64,000 nucleotides of DNA from JBOFBH01 sp051657715 (GTDB taxonomy: Bacteria > Actinomycetota > Actinomycetes > Actinomycetales > Angustibacteraceae): the NCBI GenBank assembly GCA_051657715.1, contig JBOFLF010000046.1, positions 16,947 to 80,946 of the forward strand. Direction: 5' to 3'. This document shows, piece after piece, positions 17,364 through 25,278 of this stretch. Made by a program: the position numbers and the translations under genes. The first letter of the stretch is position 1. Every line of letters begins with the position of its first letter. The notes under the pieces were generated by a model. The model saw only the letters and a list, made by a program, of their open reading frames with translations. It was not told where the DNA came from and did not search any database.

Positions 17364-18365
17364 TCAGCGGGTCAGCTTGGGCAGGACGTGCGCGCCGAAC
17401 ACCTCGATCCACTCCTGCTGGTTGCGGCCCACGTTGTGCAGGTAGACCCGGTCAAAGCCGAGGTCGACGAACCGCTGGATCGCCGACCGGTGCACCTCCG
17501 GATCGCTGGAGATGACCATCCGGCCCTCGAAGTCCTCCGGGCGGACCAGCTGGGCCATCGCGGCGAAGTCGTGCGGGGAGCGGATGTCGGCTTTGCCGAA
17601 CTTCATGCCGCCGTTCGGCCATTCGGTCATCGCGTTGGCCAACGCCTGCTCGTCGGTCTGCGCCCAGGACAGATGCAGCTGCAACACCTTCGGCATCGCG
17701 TCCGGGTCTTTGCCGGCCTCGCGCGCGCCGTCCGCGAACCGGGTGAACAAGCCGTCGATCTTCTCCAGCGGCGCGCCGACCGTGATGATCCCGTCGGCGA
17801 ACCGACCGGTCTTGCGGGCGTTCACCGGGCCGGCGGTGGCCACCAGGATCGGCGGTGCCTGCTCCGGCATCGTCCACAACCGGGTGGTCTCCATCTGGAA
17901 GAACCGGCCGGCGTGCTTGACGTCCTTGCCCTCCAGGGACGCGGTGAAGAGCTTCGACATCAGCTCGATCGCCTCCCACATCCGCAGCGACCGCTCGCCC
18001 GCCTCCGGCCAGTAGCCGGGAACGATGTGCTCGTTGAGCGCCTCACCGGTGCCCAGGCCAAGCCAGGACCGGCCGGGGTACATCGCCTCCAGGGTCGCCG
18101 CGGCCTGCGCCACCATCGCCGGGTGGAACCGGAAGCTCGGGCAGGTCACACCTGGCCCGAGGTCGCCGCGAGTCCGCTCGCCGACGGCGGCTAGGACGTT
18201 CCACACGAAGCTGGCCTGCCCTTGCTGGGGCACCCAGGGCTGGAAGTGGTCGGCAGCCATGCAGCCGGAGAACCCGTGCCGCTCGGCAAGCTCAGTAAGC
18301 CGCACCGCCTCGGTGGGGTGGAACTGCTCCAGCATCGCCGCGTAGCCGACCGTGAGTGCGCCCAT
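17364..18365 (-). CDS. F420-dependent LLM-class oxidoreductase (G6PDH family)
   Basis: A 333-residue luciferase-like (TIM barrel) enzyme. The segments AADHFQPWVPQQGQASFVW, GPGVTCPSFRFHPAMVAQA and YPGRSWLGLGTGEALNEH match the TIGR03557 group that includes F420-dependent glucose-6-phosphate dehydrogenase-like proteins. It should use F420/F420H2 as hydride carrier in the cytoplasm; the substrate is uncertain. The stop codon (17364-17366) directly abuts the stop of the convergent gene with no base between. Confidence 0.88.
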   Translation of the reverse strand: MGALTVGYAAMLEQFHPTEAVRLTELAERHGFSGCMAADHFQPWVPQQGQASFVWNVLAAVGERTRGDLGPGVTCPSFRFHPAMVAQAAATLEAMYPGRSWLGLGTGEALNEHIVPGYWPEAGERSLRMWEAIELMSKLFTASLEGKDVKHAGRFFQMETTRLWTMPEQAPPILVATAGPVNARKTGRFADGIITVGAPLEKIDGLFTRFADGAREAGKDPDAMPKVLQLHLSWAQTDEQALANAMTEWPNGGMKFGKADIRSPHDFAAMAQLVRPEDFEGRMVISSDPEVHRSAIQRFVDLGFDRVYLHNVGRNQQEWIEVFGAHVLPKLTR

Positions 18366-18403
18366 GACCCGACGCTAACCCGTGGCGGGTGCGGGTGCGC
18401 TGG

Positions 18404-19339
18404 TCAGGACTCGAAGGAGTGCTCAGCGGCCGGGAAACGCCCGGCACGGACGTCGTCGGCGAAGTCGGTGGCAGCGTGCAACAGGGTGCCGCGCAGGTCC
18501 GCGTAGCGCTTGACGAAGCGGGGCAACCGCCCGCCGCGCAGACCGGCCATGTCCTGCCAGACCAGCACCTGCGCATCACAGTCCGAGCCGGCGCCAATGC
18601 CGATGGTGGGGATCCGCAGTGCTTCGGTGACTCGAGCTGCCACCGGTGCCGGCACCATCTCCAGCACCAAGGAGAACGCGCCCGCATCCTGCAGTGCGCC
18701 CGCTTCGCGGACCAGCTCTTCGCCGGCATCGCCACGACCCTGCACCCGGTAGCCGCCAAGGGTGTGCTCGCTTTGCGGGGTGAAACCCAGGTGCCCCATC
18801 ACCGGGATCCCTGCGCCTACCAGCGCCTCCACCTGGGGCACCACCCGGCGTCCGCCCTCCAGCTTGACAGCGTGCGCCAAGCCCTCCTTCATCATCCGGG
18901 TCGCGGACGCCAGGGCCTGGGTCGGCGATGCCTGGTACGAGCCGAACGGCAGGTCCGCCACCACCAGCGGCCGGCGGACGCTGCGGGTGACCGCTCGCAC
19001 CAGTGGCAGCATTTCGTCCACGGTGATGGGCACGGTGGTCTCGTAGCCGAGCACGTTGTTCGCCGCCGAGTCCCCGACCAGCAGCACCTCGACGCCGGCC
19101 TCGGCGAACACCTCAGCGGCGTACTGGTCGTAGGCGGTGAGCACGACGAACCGCTCGCCACGTTCCTTCATCGCGACCAGGTGGTGGGTGCGGACCCGGG
19201 CCGGGGTGCCGGTTGCGGCCGTCGACACCGTGCCCGGTCCGGACGCATCGCTGGTCTCAAGACCATCAGGCCTGGCCGGGCCAGATCTGATGGGGCCGGA
19301 ACCGTACGGGCCTGGCTGCTCGGGCTGGTGCTCGGTCAC
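18404..19339 (-). CDS. panB: 3-methyl-2-oxobutanoate hydroxymethyltransferase
   Basis: A 311-residue PanB that makes ketopantoate for pantothenate and coenzyme A. Metal and substrate residues lie in LLVGDSAANNVLGYETT, VVADLPFGSY, KLEGG, GHLGFTPQS and VLEMVPAPVAARVTEAL. About 45 N-terminal residues (Gly/Pro/Ser-rich) precede the fold. The GTG start overlaps the nadE stop (GTGA, 19336-19339), and the GAGGAG inside the 3' end of nadE is its ribosome site, so panB is coupled to nadE. Confidence 0.94.
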   Translation of the reverse strand: MTEHQPEQPGPYGSGPIRSGPARPDGLETSDASGPGTVSTAATGTPARVRTHHLVAMKERGERFVVLTAYDQYAAEVFAEAGVEVLLVGDSAANNVLGYETTVPITVDEMLPLVRAVTRSVRRPLVVADLPFGSYQASPTQALASATRMMKEGLAHAVKLEGGRRVVPQVEALVGAGIPVMGHLGFTPQSEHTLGGYRVQGRGDAGEELVREAGALQDAGAFSLVLEMVPAPVAARVTEALRIPTIGIGAGSDCDAQVLVWQDMAGLRGGRLPRFVKRYADLRGTLLHAATDFADDVRAGRFPAAEHSFES

Positions 19340-21252
19340 GTCAACTCCTCGCCTCGCTCGCGCGGTCGGTCGACCGGGTAGGTCGACCGGGTGGGTCGGT
19401 CAGGTGGTGGTTGAGGTGGGGCGGTGCTCGTCGGGTATCTGGTCGGCGCCGGCGGTCGGTCCTCGCGCCAGCGGCTGGTCACGGGCAACCGGCGGTCCCG
19501 GCCGAATGCGATGGCGGTGATCTTCGGCCCGGGTGCGAACTGCCGACGCTTCCACTCGGCCCGGTCCACCAGGGTGACCACCGCGTCCACCAGGTCCGCC
19601 GGGAAGCCGGCCTCCAGCAGCTCGGACCGGCCCTGGGCGCCGACCACGTACGCCTCCAGCACCTGGTCCAGCAGCTCGTACGGCGGCAGCGAGTCCTGGT
19701 CGGTCTGCCCGGGTCGCAGCTCGGCGGACGGCGGCTTGGTGATCGAGGACTCCGGGATCGGCGGTACCCGGCCTTGACGCTGCGCCTGCGCGTTGCGCCA
19801 CCGGGCCAGCTGCCACACCAGGGTCTTGGGAACGTCCTTGAGCGGGGCGAACCCGCCGACGCTGTCGCCGTACAACGTGGAGTACCCGACCGCCAGCTCG
19901 CTCTTGTTGCTGGTCGCGAGCACCAGGTGGCCCTCAGCGTTGGACAACGCCATCAGCACCACCCCGCGAACCCGGGCCTGGAGGTTCTCCTCCGCGACGC
20001 CGGTGAGGCGCAGCTCGGCCTGGAACGCGTCCACCATCGGCGCGATCGGCTGCACCCGGTAATCCGCGCCGATCCGCCGGGCGAGCTCCGCGGCGTCGTC
20101 ACGGCTGTGCTGGCTGGAGTAGGCGCTCGGCATGGAGATCCCGACGACGTTGTCGCCGCCGACCGCGTCCGCGGCCAGCGCGGCGACCACGGCCGAGTCG
20201 ATCCCCCCGGACAGGCCGAGCGTCACCGAGCGGAAGCCGTTCTTGCGCACGTACCCGGACAGGCCGGTGACCAGCGCGTGCCACACCTCGCCCACCGCGT
20301 CGAGCTGGGGTGCGACATCCCCACGCAGGGCGGGCGGCGTCGAGGACGGTAGCGGCTGGTCGGTGAGGGTTACGTGCACCACATCGGGTACGGGAGCGGC
20401 CGGGTTCGTCGCGGCCGCCTGGGAATCCGGGTTCGTCGCGGGCATGTCCAGGTCGACGACCAGCAGGTGTTCGGTGAACTGGGGAGCCCGGGCCAGCACT
20501 GCGCCGCCCGCGTCGACCACGATCGAGTCGCCGTCGAAGACCAGCTCGTCCTGCCCGCCGACCATGTTGACGTAGGCCAGCGGGCAACCGGCCTGCGCTG
20601 CCCGACGGGCCACCAGGGCCAGCCGGGCGTCGTCCTTGTCCCGCTCGTACGGCGAGGCGTTCGGCACCAGCAGCAGGTCGGCCCCAGCGGCCCGGGTCAA
20701 CGCGACCGGCCCGCCGTCCTGCCACAGGTCCTCGCAGACGGCCAGGGCGACGTCCACCCCCCCGATGCGTACCACGGTGAGGTCGTGGCCGGGCACGAAG
20801 ATCCGAAACTCATCGAAGACCCCGTAGTTCGGCAGGTGGTGCTTGGCGTACCGGGCGGCCACCCGTCCCCGGTGCAGTACCCCGATCGCATTCTGCGGCA
20901 AGCCTTTCGGGATGCCGGTACGACCGTCCTCGCTGACCCCGTCGCCATCGGTGTCGGCGTCCCGGCCGGTGGCCCGGTCCACGAATCCCACCACCACTGG
21001 CAGCTCACCGAGGCCGTCCGCGGCCAGGTCAGCGGCGAGGCGCAGCAGGGCCGCGCGGGAGGCGTCCACGAACGAACGACGCAGCGCCAGGTCTTCGACC
21101 GGGTAGCCGGTGAGGACCATCTCCGGGAACGTGATCAGCTGCGCTCCGGCGGCTGCGGCCCGCGTGGCCCAGGCCCGGACCAGCGCGGCGTTGCCTGCCA
21201 GGTCGCCGAGCACGGCGTCCACCTGGGCCAGGGCCAGTCGCAGCTGCGGCAC
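19336..21252 (-). CDS. nadE: Glutamine-dependent NAD+ synthetase
   Basis: A 638-residue two-domain enzyme. The N-terminal nitrilase-type glutaminase has the Glu-Lys-Cys triad (TFPEMVLTGYP, KHHLPNYGVFDE, LAVCEDLW). The C-terminal synthetase has the PP-loop LGLSGGIDSAVVAAL, TSNKSELAVGYSTLYGD and FAPLKDVPKTLV. It amidates deamido-NAD. GTG 21252 was chosen because the family starts PQLRLALAQVDAVLGDL; upstream in-frame starts would run into the divergent gene. The C-terminal 40 residues are Pro/Arg-rich and not part of the fold. Confidence 0.93.
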   Translation of the reverse strand: MPQLRLALAQVDAVLGDLAGNAALVRAWATRAAAAGAQLITFPEMVLTGYPVEDLALRRSFVDASRAALLRLAADLAADGLGELPVVVGFVDRATGRDADTDGDGVSEDGRTGIPKGLPQNAIGVLHRGRVAARYAKHHLPNYGVFDEFRIFVPGHDLTVVRIGGVDVALAVCEDLWQDGGPVALTRAAGADLLLVPNASPYERDKDDARLALVARRAAQAGCPLAYVNMVGGQDELVFDGDSIVVDAGGAVLARAPQFTEHLLVVDLDMPATNPDSQAAATNPAAPVPDVVHVTLTDQPLPSSTPPALRGDVAPQLDAVGEVWHALVTGLSGYVRKNGFRSVTLGLSGGIDSAVVAALAADAVGGDNVVGISMPSAYSSQHSRDDAAELARRIGADYRVQPIAPMVDAFQAELRLTGVAEENLQARVRGVVLMALSNAEGHLVLATSNKSELAVGYSTLYGDSVGGFAPLKDVPKTLVWQLARWRNAQAQRQGRVPPIPESSITKPPSAELRPGQTDQDSLPPYELLDQVLEAYVVGAQGRSELLEAGFPADLVDAVVTLVDRAEWKRRQFAPGPKITAIAFGRDRRLPVTSRWREDRPPAPTRYPTSTAPPQPPPDRPTRSTYPVDRPRERGEELT

Positions 21253-21403
21253 ACCGTGAGCGTAGGACCAGCGGAGCGCCGTGGTGACCGGGACGCTCGT
21301 ACGACGGCGCTCCGGCCCCGCCAGGACGTCGCCGCGTTCGTGGCGCTCCGGCTCGCCCGCTGGCGTCCCGGTTGGCAGGGTGCCCGCGGCGTACCCTCGA
21401 CCG

Positions 21404-23050
21404 GTGGACGAGTCCGCCGTCTCTGACCTGCCGCCGGTGCGGTCCAGGTACGACGTGGTGGTGGTGGGCGGCGGGCACAACGGGCTGACCGCGGCGGCCT
21501 ACCTTGCCCGGGCCGGTCGGTCGGTGCTGGTGCTGGAGCGGCTGGACCACCTCGGCGGCGCGGCCGTGTCGGCCCGCTTGTTTGACGGGATGGATGTGCG
21601 GCTGTCCCGGTACAGCTACCTGGTCTCGCTGCTGCCCCGCCGGATCCTCGACGACCTGGGGCTGCGCCTGCGGCTGGTGCGGCGTCGGTGGTCCTCGTAC
21701 ACCCCGGTGCCGGCCCGACCGAGCGTCGGGCTGCTGGTCGACGACCGAGACGACGCGGCCACGGCGGCGTCCTTCGCCCGGATCGGTGCGGCGTCGGATC
21801 ACCAGGCGTGGCAACGGTTCTACGCCCGCACCAGGCAGGTGGCGCGGCAGCTGTTCCCCACACTCACCGGCCCGTTGCCGTCGGCGGCGCAGACGCGCGC
21901 CCTGATCGGCGACGAGAGCTGGGACCTGCTGGTCGGCCACCCGATCGGCCAGGCGATCGCCACCGCGGTCACCGACGACACCGTGCGCGGCGTCGCGCTG
22001 ACCGACGCCCTGATCGGCACCTTCGCGGACGCCGACGAGCCGTCCCTGCGGCAGAACCGGTGCTTCCTCTACCACGTCATCGGCGGCGGCACCGGCCACT
22101 GGGACGTGCCGGTGGGCGGCATGGGCGCGGTCACCGCCGCGCTCGCGGACGCCGCCCGCTCGGCCGGTGCCGAGTTGCGTACCAGCGCCCGGGTGCGGGA
22201 CATCGAACCGGTGGCCCGGCACGTCACGGTGACCTGGACCGAGATCGGGGCGGGCGGATCGGCCGAGACGGCAGCCGCCGCGGGCGACCTCGTCGACGGC
22301 GGTGAGCACACCGTCGACGCCGGGTACGTCCTGGCCGGGTGCGCCCCGGCCGTCCTGGATCGGTTGCTGCGTCGGTACCCGTCCGGCCCGGCGCCCAGCG
22401 GAGCCCAGCTCAAGGTCAACATGGTGCTGTCTCGGTTGCCGCGCCTTCGAGACCCCGAGGTCGACCCAAGCGCCGCCTTCGGCGGCACCTTCCACGTCAA
22501 CGAGGGATATGAACAGCTGCGGACCGCCCACCGGCAGGCGGCTCGCGGGCTGATCCCGGACCTGCCGCCGTGCGAGGTCTACTGTCACTCGCTGTCCGAC
22601 CCGTCCATCCTCGGGCCGCGGCTGCGGGCGGCCGGCGCGCACACGCTCACGTTGTTCGGACTGCACATGCCGGCGGAGCTATTCCGAACTGACACCAATG
22701 GTCGGACCGCCACCCGCGACGAGGCTCTTGCCGCCACCCTGTGCTCGTTGGACTCGGTGCTCGCCGAGCCGATCCAGGACTGCTTGCTCCATGCGCCATC
22801 CGGCGAGCCGTGCCTCGAGGCGCGCAGCCCGGTGGATCTGGAGCGGGAGGTCGCCCTGCCGGGCGGGCATATCTTCCACACCGACCTGTCGTGGCCGTGG
22901 GCCGAGCGCGACGACGAGGTCGGCCGGTGGGGCGTCGAGACCGACCACCCCCGGGTGTTGATCGCCGGTGCCGGCGCCCGACGGGGCGGTGGGGTGAGCG
23001 GCATCGGCGGTCACAACGCCGCCATGGCCGTCCTCGACGCCGACCGTTGA
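21404..23050 (+). CDS. FAD-dependent oxidoreductase, phytoene-desaturase-like
   Basis: A 548-residue flavoprotein with the Rossmann motif YDVVVVGGGHNGLTAAAYLARAG and the C-terminal FAD motif GVSGIGGHNAAMAVLDA, in the CrtI/PYROXD2-like group (COG1233). No carotenoid genes are nearby, so the substrate cannot be stated. GTG 21404 was chosen because it is the first start before the Rossmann motif and leaves about 150 bp for promoters shared with nadE. Confidence 0.85.
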   Translation: MDESAVSDLPPVRSRYDVVVVGGGHNGLTAAAYLARAGRSVLVLERLDHLGGAAVSARLFDGMDVRLSRYSYLVSLLPRRILDDLGLRLRLVRRRWSSYTPVPARPSVGLLVDDRDDAATAASFARIGAASDHQAWQRFYARTRQVARQLFPTLTGPLPSAAQTRALIGDESWDLLVGHPIGQAIATAVTDDTVRGVALTDALIGTFADADEPSLRQNRCFLYHVIGGGTGHWDVPVGGMGAVTAALADAARSAGAELRTSARVRDIEPVARHVTVTWTEIGAGGSAETAAAAGDLVDGGEHTVDAGYVLAGCAPAVLDRLLRRYPSGPAPSGAQLKVNMVLSRLPRLRDPEVDPSAAFGGTFHVNEGYEQLRTAHRQAARGLIPDLPPCEVYCHSLSDPSILGPRLRAAGAHTLTLFGLHMPAELFRTDTNGRTATRDEALAATLCSLDSVLAEPIQDCLLHAPSGEPCLEARSPVDLEREVALPGGHIFHTDLSWPWAERDDEVGRWGVETDHPRVLIAGAGARRGGGVSGIGGHNAAMAVLDADR

Positions 23051-23066
23051 TGCTGGTTGAGGTACG

Positions 23067-23480
23067 TCAGCCGGGGTCGACCGTGATAACCCGAAGCTCG
23101 CGAATGCCGGTGAAGTCGGCCGGATTGCAGGTGTGCACCGGCAGGTCACGGGAGATCGCGATCGCTGCGATCAAGGCGTCGTAGCTGCGGGCTGAGGTCT
23201 TGCGGCCACCGGATCGCAACGCAGCTGCCACCCGGCCGAACGCCCGCGCGGCCTCAGCGTCGAATGGCACGGCATCGAAGTCGGCTTCTGCCTGCTGCAG
23301 GTGGGCTTGCCTGGCCACCCGCTCCACGCGAGTCTTGGCGACCAGCGGGCCCACCGTCAGCTCGGCCAGCGTCACCGCGGTGATGAGCGGCTCCTGCGGC
23401 AGTGCCGCGGTGTCGGTGATGGATGGCAGAGCGATGACGGTGCTGGTGTCGAGGATGCCGCGCGGTTCGACCGTCTTCAC
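23067..23480 (-). CDS. vapC: VapC-type PIN-domain toxin
   Basis: A 137-residue PIN nuclease. Acidic residues are at GILDTSTVIAL (first Asp), AVTLAELTVG (Glu), RSYDALIAAIAI (Asp) and the C-terminal TCNPADFTGI, the normal VapC set. It would cleave RNA when free of antitoxin. The GTG start overlaps the antitoxin stop (GTGA, 23477-23480), the standard antitoxin-toxin coupling. Confidence 0.88.
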   Translation of the reverse strand: MKTVEPRGILDTSTVIALPSITDTAALPQEPLITAVTLAELTVGPLVAKTRVERVARQAHLQQAEADFDAVPFDAEAARAFGRVAAALRSGGRKTSARSYDALIAAIAISRDLPVHTCNPADFTGIRELRVITVDPG

Positions 23481-23716
23481 AGAGTCGCGTCCAGCACTGC
23501 GGCGACGTCCTCCCGGAACTGCTGCTGTTCGACTTTCGGCAACGTACGCCACCGGTCGAGGATCGCTTGCATGCCGGCCCCGGGTGGGCGTACGGGACTT
23601 AACTCGGCCACCGGCTTGCCGGACCGGGTGATGGTGATCCGTTCGCCTCGGGCCGCGCGGTCCACGATGTCACCGCCATGGCTGCGCACGTCGCGGATCG
23701 ATACCTCGGTCACCAT
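23477..23716 (-). CDS. Phd/YefM-type antitoxin of the VapC toxin
   Basis: A 79-residue protein with the Phd/YefM N-terminus (VSIRDVRSHGGDIVDRAARGERITITRSGKPVAEL), which dimerises and binds its own operator, and a C-terminal helix (RWRTLPKVEQQQFREDVAAVLD) that would wrap the toxin. It is coupled to vapC by a 4-base overlap. The module sits between the FAD oxidoreductase and glnA2, an interruption of the housekeeping order. Confidence 0.88.
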   Translation of the reverse strand: MVTEVSIRDVRSHGGDIVDRAARGERITITRSGKPVAELSPVRPPGAGMQAILDRWRTLPKVEQQQFREDVAAVLDATL

Positions 23717-23807
23717 CTCAGGGTATCACCGGTGAGACACGGGTCTCGGTCTAATGGTCAACACCTGCCCGGCTGTCGGCCCCGGTGCCCCGCCTACGAT
23801 GACCCTC

Positions 23808-25145
23808 ATGGATCGCCAGCAGGAGTTCGTGCTCCGCACCATCGAGGAACGAGACATCCGGTTCGTCAGGCTGTGGTTCACCGACGTGCTGGGCACGTTG
23901 AAGTCCGTGGCGATCGCACCCGCCGAGCTGGAGGGGGCGTTCTCCGAGGGCATCGGCTTCGACGGCAGCGCGATCGAGGGGTTCGCCCGGGTGTTTGAGG
24001 CCGACATGCTCGCCCGGCCGGATCCGAGCACGTTCCAGGTGCTCCCGTGGCGACGGGAGAACCCGGGCACCGCGCGGATGTTCTGCGACATTCTGCTGCC
24101 GGATGGCACCCCCTCGCCGGCTGATCCGCGGCATGTCCTCAAGCGTGCGTTGGCGAAGGCGGCGGACCTCGGCTTCACCTTCTACACCCACCCGGAGATC
24201 GAGTTCTTCCTCTTCGAGCAGGGCCGTGAGCCCGGCCGCCCCCCGGTTCCGGTAGACCAGGCCGGGTTCTTCGACCATGTGCCGCACGGCACCGCCCACG
24301 ACTTCCGCCGGCAGGCAATCAGCCTGCTGGAGTCGATGGGGATCTCTGTGGAGTTCAGTCACCACGAGGGTGCGCCCGGCCAGAACGAGATCGACCTGCG
24401 CTACGCGGACGCGCTCACCACAGCCGACAACATCATGACGTTCCGTGCGGTGATCAAGGAGGTCGCTCTGGAGCAGGGCATCTTCGCCAGCTTCATGCCC
24501 AAGCCCTTGGCCGACCAGCCCGGATCCGGCATGCACACCCACCTGTCGCTGTTCGCCGGGGAGGGCAACGCGTTCCACGACGCGTCCGCGCCGTACCACC
24601 TGAGCCCGCTGGCTCGGCAGTTCATCGCCGGTCTGCTCCGGTACGCCACGGAGACGACCGCTGTCACCAACCAGTGGGTGAACTCCTACAAGCGGATCCT
24701 CGGCGGCGGCGAGGCCCCGGCGCATGTGTGCTGGGGGCACAACAACCGGTCCGCGCTGGTCCGGGTGCCGATGTACAAGCCGGCCAAGGGGCAGTCCACC
24801 CGGGTCGAGGTCCGGTCGGTAGATCCGGCGTGCAACCCGTACCTGGCGTTCGCCGTCCTCCTCATGGCCGGGCTCAAGGGGGTTGAGGACGCCTGCGAGC
24901 TGCCGAACGAGGCCGAGGACGACGTCTGGCGGCTCTCCGACGCCGAGCGCCGCAGCCTGGGGATCCAGCCGCTGCCAACCTCGCTGGCCGAGGCGATCGC
25001 GGCCATGGAGGGCAGCGAGCTGGTCGCGCAGACCCTCGGGGAGCACGTGTTCGACTTCTTCCTGCGCAACAAGCGCACGGAGTGGCGGGAGTACCGCACC
25101 CAGGTCTCCCAGTTCGAGCTGGACCGCTACCTGCCGATGCTGTGA
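23808..25145 (+). CDS. glnA2: Glutamine synthetase, GlnA2 type
   Basis: A 445-residue class I glutamine synthetase most like Rv2222c (GlnA2): MDRQQEFVLRTIEERDIRFVR, IGFDGSAIEGFARV, HPEIEFFLFE, FMPKPLADQPGSGMHTHLS and NRSALVRVP. The region where class I-beta enzymes carry the adenylylation Tyr reads EAEDDVWRLSDAE and has no Tyr, so GlnE should not act on it. ATG 23808 matches the GlnA2 start; ATG 23799 is an alternative. It is upstream of glnE on the same strand, as in M. tuberculosis. Confidence 0.92.
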   Translation: MDRQQEFVLRTIEERDIRFVRLWFTDVLGTLKSVAIAPAELEGAFSEGIGFDGSAIEGFARVFEADMLARPDPSTFQVLPWRRENPGTARMFCDILLPDGTPSPADPRHVLKRALAKAADLGFTFYTHPEIEFFLFEQGREPGRPPVPVDQAGFFDHVPHGTAHDFRRQAISLLESMGISVEFSHHEGAPGQNEIDLRYADALTTADNIMTFRAVIKEVALEQGIFASFMPKPLADQPGSGMHTHLSLFAGEGNAFHDASAPYHLSPLARQFIAGLLRYATETTAVTNQWVNSYKRILGGGEAPAHVCWGHNNRSALVRVPMYKPAKGQSTRVEVRSVDPACNPYLAFAVLLMAGLKGVEDACELPNEAEDDVWRLSDAERRSLGIQPLPTSLAEAIAAMEGSELVAQTLGEHVFDFFLRNKRTEWREYRTQVSQFELDRYLPML

Positions 25146-25278
25146 CCACTGTGGCGCTGCCTGCCTGGGGCTGGGTGCCGTCGGCGTTCGCCGCAGGGGC
25201 CGGTTCGCCGGAGCCGGACGCCGAGCGGGGTGAGCGGACCGTCAAGGACTGGCTTGAGGGGCGAGCCGGTTTCCGCGG

